Translations under genes and position numbers: made by a program
Notes under the pieces: model-generated
Seen by the model: the letters and a program-made list of their open reading frames with translations, nothing else
What the model was told of the DNA's origin: nothing
Database searches by the model: none
In this document: positions 6,910-18,000 of the stretch, one piece after another
Layout: every line of letters begins with the position of its first letter
How positions within the stretch are numbered: the first letter of the stretch is position 1
IMG/VR virus record: IMGVR_UViG_3300035698_015246
Location: 1-23,209 of that record
From: a virus
Reading direction: 5' to 3' (one strand)
Length of the DNA: 23,209 nt

Positions 6910-7680
6910 ATGGCATGTGCAGCACCAACAATTACAGTAGGCGGGGTCACAATATCAACAAGCGACTTCGTCAATGCTCAAGAACTCCTGAAGGAGAGTG
7001 ACGACAGCGGCGACCCAACAGCTGACGCAGAAAATGAGAGCATTGCCAATGGAAACAATACCGCCAGCGCAGGGGGAGTGCAGATTCCGCCCCCAACTCA
7101 AACCACAGCACCACCCGATATCCCTCAGGCAGCCAGTGCTAGCAATGACAAACCGCCACCTGGCGGAGACGGTGTGCCTGTAATATGTTCCCCGTGGGTC
7201 GGCGATTATAACCAGGTGTTAAGTCCAAACTTCACAGTAAAGGATTTTACTGTTGGTGCTCTGTATCCTCATCAGGTCACAGTGTTCCCGCCGCTGTCGG
7301 CATCACAGAGAGTTTGTAATCTGCAAGCACTTGCCGTAAACGTAGCCGAACCCATGCGGGCTAAGTTCGGCCCGTTCAGAATCAATAGCGGACTCAGAAA
7401 CACAAACTCCACATCGTCTGGTCTAAGCCAACACGTTAGTGGACAGGCAATGGATATCCAATTTATAGGTTGGACATATGCGAGGTATTGGGAAAATGCG
7501 GCATGGATTAAGGATAACATAAAATATGACCAATTCATTTTTGAGCACAGCTCAAAAACTGGCCTTGCATGGTATCACTTGACCTATAACCAGGCGGGCA
7601 ACAGGGCAAGCACTGTACGGACGAAAGTCATGACGATGTACCGCAACAATTACAGCCCGGGACTAAAACGATACGGTTAA
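6910..7680 (+). CDS. M15-family zinc peptidase (VanY/M15_3-like), phage cell-wall peptidase
   Basis: The protein has 256 residues. Residues 1-30 form a small ordered stretch without a signal peptide. Residues 30-95 are Asp/Asn/Pro/Ala rich and likely a flexible linker. The peptidase domain runs from LSPNFTVKDFT (104-114) to about 230. It contains FGPFRINSGLRN, then SQHVSGQAMDIQF with the zinc ligands His175 and Asp182, then YDQFIFE, and WYHLTY with the third ligand His223. The order H-x6-D...H within 'SQHxxGxAxDI' and 'WxHL' is the M15 signature. These enzymes cut peptide bonds in peptidoglycan stems or cross-links. The late operon placement between spike and wedge genes suggests a tail-associated entry enzyme, though an endolysin cannot be excluded. 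The start has AGGA (6897-6900) nine bases upstream. It is the last gene of the first unit; a new late promoter follows. Confidence 0.85.
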   Translation: MACAAPTITVGGVTISTSDFVNAQELLKESDDSGDPTADAENESIANGNNTASAGGVQIPPPTQTTAPPDIPQAASASNDKPPPGGDGVPVICSPWVGDYNQVLSPNFTVKDFTVGALYPHQVTVFPPLSASQRVCNLQALAVNVAEPMRAKFGPFRINSGLRNTNSTSSGLSQHVSGQAMDIQFIGWTYARYWENAAWIKDNIKYDQFIFEHSSKTGLAWYHLTYNQAGNRASTVRTKVMTMYRNNYSPGLKRYG

Positions 7681-7701
7681 TCTAGTAGCATATAATTTCT
7701 T

Positions 7702-7710
7702 TGATAAATA
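7702..7710 (+). promoter_or_regulatory. T4-type late promoter, TGATAAATA
   Basis: This is the same nonamer as at 820-828, in the 45-base gap between the M15 peptidase and gp25. The surrounding TTTGATAAATAATAGAAAGGAG is AT-rich up to the ribosome site AAGGAG (7716-7721), four bases before ATG 7726. The transcript would start almost at the ribosome site, so the leader may be close to minimal. It should drive gp25, gp6 and the giant gene. Confidence 0.72.
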
Positions 7711-7725
7711 ATAGAAAGGAGTTAT

Positions 7726-8148
7726 ATGGCCGCAGCAAATCAAGCAGGATTAGTACAAGCAAAACGAATTGCAAGAAAACCTTATTTTGTAGGGTTCAAC
7801 ACCGTCGGCCAGCCTGCACCTCCATACAACCTAAACAATATAGAACTAATTAAGAGGGACTTGAACAACCACTTTGCAACACCAAAGGGGTCCAGACTCA
7901 TGCTGCCTGGGTTCGGCACTAGGATATACGAGTTACTGTTTGACCCGTTCGACGAATATACTAAGAATGCAATCATCGAAGACGCAACTGATGTCGTTAG
8001 TTCTGATCCACGGGTGGAACTGACATCAATAGATGTGTTTCAAGAAGACCAGGCGCTAACAGTGGCAATGCAGCTACTTTTCAAACCCGAATCAGTAACT
8101 GACAACCTATTTGTCACATTTACCTTAAAAGATAGAGAAACTTACTAA
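7726..8148 (+). CDS. gp25: Baseplate wedge protein gp25
   Basis: The protein has 140 residues, close to T4 gp25 (132). The family core is present: DLNNHFATPKGSRLMLPGFG (45-64), then TRIYELLFDPFDE (65-77), and EDATDVVSSDPRVEL further on. The 'K/R-G-(S/E)-R-x-M-x-P-x-F-G-(T/S)-x-(L/I)' run followed by 'L-x-(F/D)-P' identifies the GPW_gp25 family, which is the sheath-initiating wedge protein conserved from phages to type VI secretion (TssE). An unusually strong ribosome site (AAGGAG) precedes the start. The stop overlaps the gp6 start by one base (TAATG), as expected for partners that assemble as a gp25-gp6 unit with gp53. Confidence 0.95.
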   Translation: MAAANQAGLVQAKRIARKPYFVGFNTVGQPAPPYNLNNIELIKRDLNNHFATPKGSRLMLPGFGTRIYELLFDPFDEYTKNAIIEDATDVVSSDPRVELTSIDVFQEDQALTVAMQLLFKPESVTDNLFVTFTLKDRETY

Positions 8149-11100
8149 TGTCAGAATCAATCCGCCAATCAAATCTGTTCGCGGCAGAGGACTATCAGAA
8201 AGTCTTTAAAGCCTTTTCATTCATCGACTACACAGCCTATGATTTTGATACCTTAAAGCAGGCACTGATAAACTACATCCAAACATATTATCCGGAAGAC
8301 TTCAATGACTACATTGAAAGTTCTGAATTCATTGCGATTATCGAATTGCTTGCTTATTTTGGAACAAGCCTGGCGTTCAGGACAGACTTAAACAGTCGCG
8401 AGAACTTTATCGATACTGCTGAACGCAGGGAAAGTATTATTCGTCTTGCACAGATGGTCAACTATGTGCCACGTAGAAATATTCCTGCAAGCGGGCTATT
8501 TAAAATATCAGCAGTGCAAACCAATCAACCACTAACTGATGCTAACGGCGTAAACCTGAATGATTTGACTATATTCTGGAATGACCCTAATAATCCGGAA
8601 TGGTTTGACCAATTCATACAGATATGTAATGCAGCATTTAGCACACTAAACCCCTTCGGCAGACCCTCACAGAGTGGCACAATCGGCTCCATACCTACTG
8701 ACTTGTATCAGTTGAATAATGTTTTAAATTTGAACGTTGCATACCAAACTTCAGTTACAGTTAGCGGCGAGCAGTATCCTATTGATGTTTGTAATCCAGA
8801 CTTTGTGACAAACGAAACAATCTTCGAACGGCACCCTGATCCTGCAAACCCGTTCAACTTTGTTTACAGAAACGATAGTTTAGGAGTTGCATCTGATAAT
8901 ACTGGATTCTTTCTATACTTCAAGCAAGGCAACCTGTTGAACATAGACACGAATTTTGAGTTTCCTGTGCCTAACAGAATTTTTCCAATTGACATCCAGG
9001 ACATCAACCAAACAGATGTTTATGCACAGGAGACTGATCAAAACGGAAATGTCCTGAGCAAGTGGGCAAAGGTACCGGCGCTGGCTGGCGAAAACATTAT
9101 CTATAACAGTATTCAGTTTGCTGAGAGAAATATATTTGCAGTCAATTCGGGCGCTAATGATACAGTGTCTGTGAGATTTGCAGATGGCAACTTTGGCAAT
9201 GTACCGACAGGATTATTTAGGTTCTGGGTCAGGACTAGTGCTAACCAGGCATTAGTGATTCGCCCCGATAATGCTCGGGGGTTACAGATTAATATACCGT
9301 ATATCGGATTTGATCAACAAGAATATGTTTTGAGGATTATATTCAACTTAGAACAGACAATAGGTAACGCGGCACCATCTGAGACAAATGAGCAAATAAA
9401 ATTACGTGCTCCAGAAGTGTTTTCAACACAGTCTCGAATGGTTAATGGCAGCGACTATAACGTACTACCACTAGTCTATGGAAATCAAATTGCCAAGATT
9501 CAAGCCATTGGCAGAACCTACAGCGGGCAGAGTCGTTATATAGATTTAAATGATCCAACTGGGTTCCACAGGGACTTGATTATATTCGGGCAAGACGGCG
9601 CGTTGTATAGAGACAATCAAAACGTTCTCCAACAAGTGATAGAGGACTCATCTAATACAGCAAATATAGACACTATATTGATTAACACAATACAAGAAAT
9701 GTTGCGGCAGCCGTCAGTATCCTCGTTCTTCTACGACGAATATCTGACCCAGTTCGAGGACACAATTAGAGTTGATGTAGCGGCCAGCCCATCTACGAGT
9801 GGGTTTTCAATATTAGAAATAGCTAATCCGAATCAGACGCCACTTTACTGGAGAACAAGTCCTGCTAAATTTAAAAATGATACAGGCTTCTTTGCTGCGG
9901 CACCTAATTCGGCTGTTGCTGAAACACTAGTCAACACGTTCACAACTAACAACATACCAGGCGGCACCTATCAGCCATGGAGATTCATTAGCAACGGGGC
10001 GGTGGTGCAATTCGCAAATCCAGCTGATATACCGGGCACAATAAATCCTGCGTCAGTCACCAGTGTAATACAAAATGGTATTCCTGTTGTAATTGATCCA
10101 CTGATGCCATATGCAAGTGTGGGCCCAGTAGAGTTAGGCATCGAAGAACAAAATAACTTCCAAGCAATGAAAGTATACCCTGCTTTTAGGAATGATCTAA
10201 ACTCTACTGAAATACTTGAAATAATCAACAGTATTAACACTGGCATTTCATTCTGGTTATATTATGATGTCCTTACTGACGAATGGCATACCTCCGACAC
10301 ATTTACACCTAATTTAGTAGACCAGTCTGATCAACCGTGGGCATATGCTCCACCGATCGTCTCTGGCCCGAATACTGAAATATATTCGGACTGGGCTCCA
10401 TATCCTGCCGGTGGCCTTCTTTACGTGTCAATAGCAAGTAATAATCAAATCGGCATCACGACTTATGACTTAACTGCCCGTGGGAGAGTTTATGTCTTTG
10501 AATCATACAGGGATGTTAGATTCTATTGGGAGCCTGGACAAATTGTCATCGACAACGCAACAGGCCAAGCTCTTGAAGATAAAATTGAAATTATGCCTTT
10601 TGTAAATACAAACAATAGTGTTGACAATAACGAGCCAATTATCGTAGACCCCACCACGTCTTATATCAGGGCCGGCATTAACTTTAACTTATCTGGAGTA
10701 TTCATCCAAGCCGATGGATTTCAAGATCAATCAAAAGTTGAAGTGTCACTTGTTGATGCCGACTCAGACGGTATACCTGATGACCCAGAAGGGTTCAGTC
10801 AGATTGTTTCATCGGACGACAGGGTTGTATTTGAATATTACAACAATGAAGTATCTGGGTACCAAAGTACTCGGCCGTGGATAACAACTTGGGCAACAAA
10901 ACTTCAAAATTCATCTGGCAACTTGTATGTTTATTTCCCGTTTGACACCGGGACCCCCACTCAGCCATATAGCGCACCATTTATTTCGAGTGTTCTGCTG
11001 CCAACCGGCACAGGCCCTGGGTCACAATATGATCCGCCGCCAGCCACGACAGTATTCATGGACACTGCTGATTTAATATTCATAAACAATTTAGCTCAAT

Positions 11101-12077
11101 TCGAATCCGACATAATCACGCCAACACTGGTTACAATTGCTAACCAAGTGACTGCGTTCTTCAACAGGACCGACAACGGCACAATAGGATCGTTTACTAC
11201 GTTTACTTGGCTCACTGGCACTGACCTACTGAATGATAAAGCCGAAATAATTGCTAATAGCTTTTTGAGCAAATCATTTTTACTTTACAGTGTTAGCCCT
11301 CCCGGCTACGGAGTGTATTACTCCTTGGCAACCACAACAACATCTGATTTGGGCACATACCCTACTGGGGAAATTGTCATAGACGAACTTGACAAATACC
11401 ACTTTGATAAAAATGGAAAGTCATTTACACAAAACGAAACAGTTCCAGAATCTGCCAGATTACCACTGTACTTCAAGTGGAATCACTATTCTCCTATTGA
11501 CCAGAGAATTGACCCGTCAGCCACAAACATCATCGACATGATTGTCATTACTGATAGTTTCTACAGAGATATGGTCATTTGGAAAAATAGTAATGGCACT
11601 ATCATTAACATTCCGGCTCCACCGACTACTGAAGAGCTTAGAATACAGTTCCAGGACTTGAATCAATATAAGATGGTCAGTGACAATATGATTTGGAATT
11701 CAGGCACATTTAAAATACTCTTCGGCTCGCAAGCTGAAAGGGAATTGCAGGCCACGTTTAAAGTTGTGAAGGCCCCATCGTCTAACATTAGTGACAATGA
11801 AGTAAAGACTAGAGTGGTGCAGGCAATTGACACATATTTTGATATTAGAAACTGGGACTTCGGTGAGAAGTTTTTCTATACAGAATTAGCAGCATATATC
11901 CACCAACAGTTATCCAGAGTAATCAGCTCAGTAGTAATTGTCCCGAGCAGTGCAAATTCACAATTTGGTAATCTATTCGAGATTGTTGCTGGCCCAACCC
12001 AATTATTCTTATCCACAGCAACAGTGAATAATGTACAAATTGTTTCAAACCTTACAGATCAAAATTTGAGAGTCTAA
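8148..12077 (+). CDS. gp6: Baseplate wedge protein gp6 (baseplate J-like), enlarged
   Basis: The protein has 1309 residues, about twice T4 gp6 (660). The N-terminal part (FSFIDYTAYDFDTLKQALIN, EDFNDYIESSEFIAIIELLA, about 23-66) is the typical gp6 opening, followed by RENFIDTAERRESI. A baseplate-J-like segment contains RFADGNFGNVPTG (343-355) and TQSRMVNGSDYNVLP (about 429-443), the gp6/J equivalent of 'R-x-V-x-x-x-D-Y'. The conserved C-terminus has IRNWDFGEKFFYTELAAYIH (about 1233-1252), SSVVIVPSS and GNLFEIVAGP. Between about 560 and 1130 lies a long middle region not recognised from T4, including DADSDGIPDDPE (870-881), which looks like a calcium-binding loop. gp6 dimers form the inner iris of the baseplate wedges and change shape on sheath contraction. 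It is coupled to gp25 by a TAATG overlap. Confidence 0.9.
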   Translation: MSESIRQSNLFAAEDYQKVFKAFSFIDYTAYDFDTLKQALINYIQTYYPEDFNDYIESSEFIAIIELLAYFGTSLAFRTDLNSRENFIDTAERRESIIRLAQMVNYVPRRNIPASGLFKISAVQTNQPLTDANGVNLNDLTIFWNDPNNPEWFDQFIQICNAAFSTLNPFGRPSQSGTIGSIPTDLYQLNNVLNLNVAYQTSVTVSGEQYPIDVCNPDFVTNETIFERHPDPANPFNFVYRNDSLGVASDNTGFFLYFKQGNLLNIDTNFEFPVPNRIFPIDIQDINQTDVYAQETDQNGNVLSKWAKVPALAGENIIYNSIQFAERNIFAVNSGANDTVSVRFADGNFGNVPTGLFRFWVRTSANQALVIRPDNARGLQINIPYIGFDQQEYVLRIIFNLEQTIGNAAPSETNEQIKLRAPEVFSTQSRMVNGSDYNVLPLVYGNQIAKIQAIGRTYSGQSRYIDLNDPTGFHRDLIIFGQDGALYRDNQNVLQQVIEDSSNTANIDTILINTIQEMLRQPSVSSFFYDEYLTQFEDTIRVDVAASPSTSGFSILEIANPNQTPLYWRTSPAKFKNDTGFFAAAPNSAVAETLVNTFTTNNIPGGTYQPWRFISNGAVVQFANPADIPGTINPASVTSVIQNGIPVVIDPLMPYASVGPVELGIEEQNNFQAMKVYPAFRNDLNSTEILEIINSINTGISFWLYYDVLTDEWHTSDTFTPNLVDQSDQPWAYAPPIVSGPNTEIYSDWAPYPAGGLLYVSIASNNQIGITTYDLTARGRVYVFESYRDVRFYWEPGQIVIDNATGQALEDKIEIMPFVNTNNSVDNNEPIIVDPTTSYIRAGINFNLSGVFIQADGFQDQSKVEVSLVDADSDGIPDDPEGFSQIVSSDDRVVFEYYNNEVSGYQSTRPWITTWATKLQNSSGNLYVYFPFDTGTPTQPYSAPFISSVLLPTGTGPGSQYDPPPATTVFMDTADLIFINNLAQFESDIITPTLVTIANQVTAFFNRTDNGTIGSFTTFTWLTGTDLLNDKAEIIANSFLSKSFLLYSVSPPGYGVYYSLATTTTSDLGTYPTGEIVIDELDKYHFDKNGKSFTQNETVPESARLPLYFKWNHYSPIDQRIDPSATNIIDMIVITDSFYRDMVIWKNSNGTIINIPAPPTTEELRIQFQDLNQYKMVSDNMIWNSGTFKILFGSQAERELQATFKVVKAPSSNISDNEVKTRVVQAIDTYFDIRNWDFGEKFFYTELAAYIHQQLSRVISSVVIVPSSANSQFGNLFEIVAGPTQLFLSTATVNNVQIVSNLTDQNLRV

Positions 12078-12080
12078 TTA

Positions 12081-15000
12081 ATGACACAATATATTAAAAA
12101 GCTACCAGCAGTTTTTCAAACTGTAACCGAAAAGAAGTTCTTCGACGCGACATTTGACCAAGTATTTTCTAAGAAGGATAGTGAGTACCTCAATGGTTAT
12201 TTAGGCAGGAGAGACCCTGGCAGCTACAATCCTATTACTGATTTTTACCTACCCGAGCCATCTAAAAACAGAACATGGTGGCAATTAGAAGCTACAGCAT
12301 TTGCAAGAGAGCCGGACTCAACTAAGACCAATGTATTCTTCTATGAGGACTTGCTCGACAAAATAGAATACTACGGCGGCAACACGTTGAATCAAGACAG
12401 GCTGTTTGAGTCGCAATATTACAGCTTTGGTCCACCTATTGATTATGATATGTTTTCTAACTATCAAAACTACTACTGGATTGAAGAGGGTCTACCTGTT
12501 ATTGAAATTTCTGGAGTTATGGGCGCTGACATCATAGGTCAATCAACATACACAACTCCTGGCTCTGCAACACCCCCTAATTTGACTTTAACAACGGGGA
12601 TGAGTATTGTATTACTAGACGACCCTGCATATACAGAAACACATTATGTTGAGAATTTTGGCGGCTGCCAGGGGATTGGATTAGTGCCAAAATCACGAAA
12701 CTTGACTCCGGGAACTGTGTTTGAATTTTTACCGTGGGATAGCCAATCTGAAACGACATCAGGCAGGCTTATACAAAATCTGTACTGGGATGCACTTACC
12801 TGGGAGGTACAGGCCGCACCGGCAGCTGGCGACTACGTCACAATCGAACGTGGATCACAGGATCAGAACGCATGGTCCCGGACAAACAGGTGGTTCCACA
12901 TATCAGCAATTAACGCATCCCTTGCTGCAACTAATTCATTATTCCCTACAAATGCATCTAGAGCATTACGTCCGATTATACAGTTTTCAGCAAATATGGA
13001 ACTCTTCAATGCTGGGACACAGTTTAGAAATGAGATTTCTTTTGGGTTCGGATACGATGCATTTGATAATCCGATTGCCCGGTCAGACCTACAGGGCCAG
13101 CAGTTAGTAGACATTAACAATGATTATAACATTGAATTACAAGATGGTCAGTTGGTTACGTTCTTTTTTGATCCTACACTAGGTGTTAGTAACTTCATCT
13201 GGCTAACTAATGTCTCAGGTGCAGGCGTAGTTACGTTTACACAATATACCTCTGGTGCAACACCTGTTCTGGAAGGTGATGTTGTTATTGTCTTGGAAGA
13301 TGGCCCATTCTCGAGTGCCCAGAGCGGACAGAGTTGGTTTTACTCTAACAGTGTATGGCAAGAAGTTTATAATGAAAAAATTGCAGCAAACCAAGCGCCA
13401 CTATTCCAACTGTATGATCACAATAACATAAAGCTCAGCGATCAGACTGTGTATCCTGATAATACATTTTTGGGCAGCAAAGTATTTTCATATAAAATAA
13501 ATTCTGCGCCAGGTGCAACTGTCGATCCTATTTTAAATTTTCCAATAGTATATACATCACTAGGACAAGCAACTGACATTGTATTTCAAAATAATCTAAT
13601 AACAGATAGGTACACTTACACATTAGAAAGGGCACCGATTGATGGATACTATTATTACAAGTTTTTGAATGGCCCTGTGCTATTCAATAGTTGGAATCTT
13701 TACGACATTTGTGATTGTGATGACATTGTGCCACCACCTCCTTGTAACTGCATAGAAGTGAGCAAGCAACGAGTTATTGATAAGTTTGTTGTCGGGTATG
13801 GCTCAGAGTTCAAATTTAAACTGAGCGTCACACCCTACGGGTACCCTGATTGTCCGGACATTGTAGTCTCTGTAAACGATACAGAAGTTAAGGGTATCGC
13901 AGAACAAGCTAACGGATATGTGTTTGAAACTATCAACAATAATCTATATATTGATTTATCTGCTTACTTAACTGGCCTACTGCTGGCTCCTCAAAGTGTT
14001 GCGCCCGTGGTAGAAGCACAGACATATACCCACGATAATCTGGACCCGGCTTCAAATGGATATTTTGAAATACCACAACAACTGGAAGCTAACCCTGGCC
14101 AGGCAGAAGTATCTGAACTCAGCGGCAGCGATCTTACCCAGCACTTTACATCAATAATATCAAATCAAATTGGATTCGAAGGTTCGGCGTTTGGCGGAGT
14201 CAACAATTACAGAGACCTGAGGAAGAATAGATCGCTGGGACAATATATCCTGCAAAACGTTGCTCCCACACTCAAGTCCATGCTAGTTTCATCGGAAGAT
14301 GATATCGACTTTATCGTAAGTGAGAGATTCAGCCAGAACGAATTTACTAAATTTAAGAACAAATACCTTACTGTCGCCCTGCAACTGATTAACCAAGAAT
14401 TTAATCCAGTGCAGTATCATAATAATTCTATTGTCATTGGCGCATGGGTTAACCAAATATTAAAAACCATAAATATCTCGAAGGAGTTTTCAGATTCGTT
14501 TGCATACTCTTATATGGCTGCAAGTGGCACACCCACATATACTGAATCAGTAACAGCACTGGGTAACAGTATTGTGAGCCTTACAGAATATGTTGATTTA
14601 ACAGATCCAAAGAATGTGATGTACATTTATGATGTCACGGATCCTGCACAGCAAAGGCTTCTCATAGTCGGTGTTGACTATGATATTATATCCACAACTC
14701 CGACCATTGATGTACAACTGGATATCGGGGTTGCAAGCAAGGACTTGGAATTCTACTTATATCAAAATCCTTTACCGACCTATATCCCATCAACACCGAC
14801 AAAATTAGGTATGTACGGTGCGTATATTCCTAGAATTGAACTCGATACCACTTACGTTGACCCAACAGAGGTCATTATCGGCCACGACGGTTCTAAGACA
14901 GTAGCATATGGTGACTACAGGGATCAACTTCTTCTAGAATTAGAAATAAGAATTTACAACGGAATACAGTCTAAATTTAGAGATGAATATGCATTGCCTG

Positions 15001-18000
15001 TACGTATAGAGTCTGTAAGGGAGGGGTATTTTAGGTCAACCCGATACACAAGAGAAGAATATCTTGAAATCACAAATTCTTACCTAAATAAGTGGTCGTC
15101 AAAAAACAGAGCCAACTATCGAGTCAACGAATGGCCGCAAGATAGCCTATCGCCGGCAGTGGTGCCGAGTTTTGTACCTGGGGTTGGAAATATTTGGAAA
15201 TTGTATAACTACACCGCAGCACTAAAGGTTGTGCCTAATCCATTGGCTATCCCTGGATATGAAGCCATAATCGCAGCTAACGGCCAGACCGTGTTCAACA
15301 CTACACTTTCCACAGTCGCAATCGGTGCTGGCCAGGTGTACTTGCTAGTTTTCAGAAACGGCGTTATGCAGATGGAAGGCGTGGGGTTAAACTACACAGT
15401 TACTGGAGCAAATCAAATCACACTTAGCACGCCTACTGTAGCTGGCGATAATATTGTTATACATTCGTTCGGTGGAGTCATTGTCCCTGTATACGAAGCT
15501 CAAACTGCACTGGCCGCGCAAACTATCATTAATGCAGTTGTTCTGCCGGACTTGGTGTTTATTAACGGTGTTGAGCAGGTTGCCGGCGTGTCATACACAG
15601 TTACTGGCCCGACCCAAATTACACTTAATGTTCCTATGGCGTTAGCCGATAATATTGCATTAGTGACATTTGCTGCAACGACGCCGCCAAACTCCCAGTC
15701 GTCCGTCGCTGCGGCCAGCCAAACGGTTGTGAATACGCCCTTCAGCACCACAGCCGGACCAGGAGCAGGTTTTGTTTTTAGAAATGGAGTATACCAGTTG
15801 CTAGGTGTATCGGGGAACTACACTGTTACTGGTACCAACCAAATAACATTCAATGCCCCGCTTTCGCTGGGAGATGATATTGACATCTATTTTTACGAAC
15901 CAGACTTATCCCCGGCCGGTGCGCCGTTAAATCTACCTGGCAACTGGAAAGGGATATTCCAATATTACTACGATACATTCCAGCCAGATACTCGCCCGTG
16001 GGAGATGTTAGGATTTAGTGAAGAGCCATCATGGTGGAGGTTTGAGTACGGGGCTCCACTAGTAAATATTGCAGGACAAGAAGTGTGGGGCGCAACTGCC
16101 GCAGGTAATAATGTTCTATACAGTGATTTAGAACAAGGTATTATACGTCAGGGGCCGACTGCACTATTTGACCCAATAACGCTAGGTGTGCAGCCGCAAC
16201 CTATGTGGGCACGCCCCGGGTTGTCAATGTTCTTACCAGTAGATGCTTCAGGGGAAGTAAGATCAGTGATGGAGATATTTGACATAATATTCTCCGGTAA
16301 CTATTACGCTCCGTTTGACCACTTTGATGATGACTGGGTATATGGCGACGGCTCCCCTGTCGAGCAAGCGTGGATGTCAACCTCCGGCTATAGATACAGT
16401 GTTCAGGAATTTTTATTCTTGACAAGGCCTGGCCCTTTCGGTGAACTAATGTGGGACACATTGGGTACAGAGATATCACCGAGCCAACTTTCGTTTCCAG
16501 GCCTATCAACTTACAACTGGCAATACGTCCAAAATGATTTATATTCATTCGACGATGAATTTTTTGCATGGTTTAGGCCAAAGAACTCTGATCAGTATGT
16601 TCACGCAGAGGTAGTTGACTCCGAAACCCTAGTGAGATTTGGCTATCAAACATGGATCAGTGATAGAATTCTTTTTCTAGGAAAAGATGTTGGCGATACA
16701 TTTGGGCAGAAGATTAGAACTCTCGATGTTAATCTTGCCAATAAGCTTGCGGGATTTACAAACAAAGACACAACAAACACCTACATAGAATCAGTAACCC
16801 CTGGTGCAACAAATGATTCTCTGATCATACCGTCTACAAACTTTGATGTTATTCTGCATAAGAGTCCAGTAGTCGACACTTATGCATACAGTGGCATCAT
16901 AATCAGAGCCTTAGAGAATGGCACGTTTGTTGTTTATGGTTACGACTTATTGAATGCAGAATTCACAATTCTAGACAGATCATCAGACAAGTTGATTGAT
17001 ATCACTATTGGCGGAACGCCGGAAGGGTTTGTACAGTTTGAGTCAGGCGCCACCTATAACCCAGGAGATATTGTCCGATATAACGGTGTATATTACAGGA
17101 GCCTTGTAACTCAAGTAGCACAGAAATTCATACAGTCCGGATATATAAAATTGAGGGCGTTGCCTATTGTCGGCGGTGTCTCTGTATCATATAAGCCTGT
17201 ATCCAAAACAACAATCACAAAAGTACCATACGGGTCTGTCCTGAGGAATGTACAGGAAGTCTTTGATTTAATGATCGGATGGGGTGCATACTTAGAAACC
17301 CAGGGATGGCAGTTCCAAGATGTAAGCAATGATACAAACCAGATCAGTGACTGGTTGTCGTCGGCTAAACAATTCCTATTCTGGATAAACACAAACTGGG
17401 CACCAGATGCATCGATACAGTTGAGCCCATTGTCTAACTCTGCATCATTAATTGTAAGTCGTGGTTACCCGAATGATGTGGAAGAATTAACAAACGGTGT
17501 ATACAGTATACTTGATAAGAACGGTATTGCAATTGCACCCGAGAGCACATCCACAGACAGAGAGGGCAGGCTGATCACTGTCGCACCGGTGAACTTGGCC
17601 GCAGGAGGCATTTACTACCTGCAAGTGAATGCATCTGAAACAGAACATGTTCTTATATTTGACAACGTAACAAACTTTGATGACACTGTGTATTCGCCGC
17701 TATTAAGGGCAAGGCAGCAGAGACTGCGATATAACGGATTCAGGAGTAATGGCTGGTACGGTAAGATGGAAGCACCTGGGTATCTCATTATAGAAAATCA
17801 GTTGGTCCCGAACTACGATAGTATTGTTGACGCAATGAGATATTACTATGACCCAAATGTTACACTCGACAACCCAAGCTTAGAAGCGCTCGGCCAACAT
17901 CTTACAGGGTATGAGAGTAAGTCATACCTAGACAACCTGCAAGTGTCCAATGATGTGCAGTATTTGTTCTACCAGGGCGCAATTAGACAAAAAGGCACAA

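Noticed and set aside
12577-13120. Overlapping open frames on both strands inside the giant gene (for example 12721-13107 plus)
   Set aside because: They are out-of-frame shadows; the in-frame protein is continuous and family-like across the region.
14468-14475. CATAAATA, a close match to the T4 late octamer, inside the giant gene (another at 19454-19461)
   Set aside because: Both lack the TG-extended form shared by the four intergenic sites, lie deep inside a coding frame, and no gene starts just after them.
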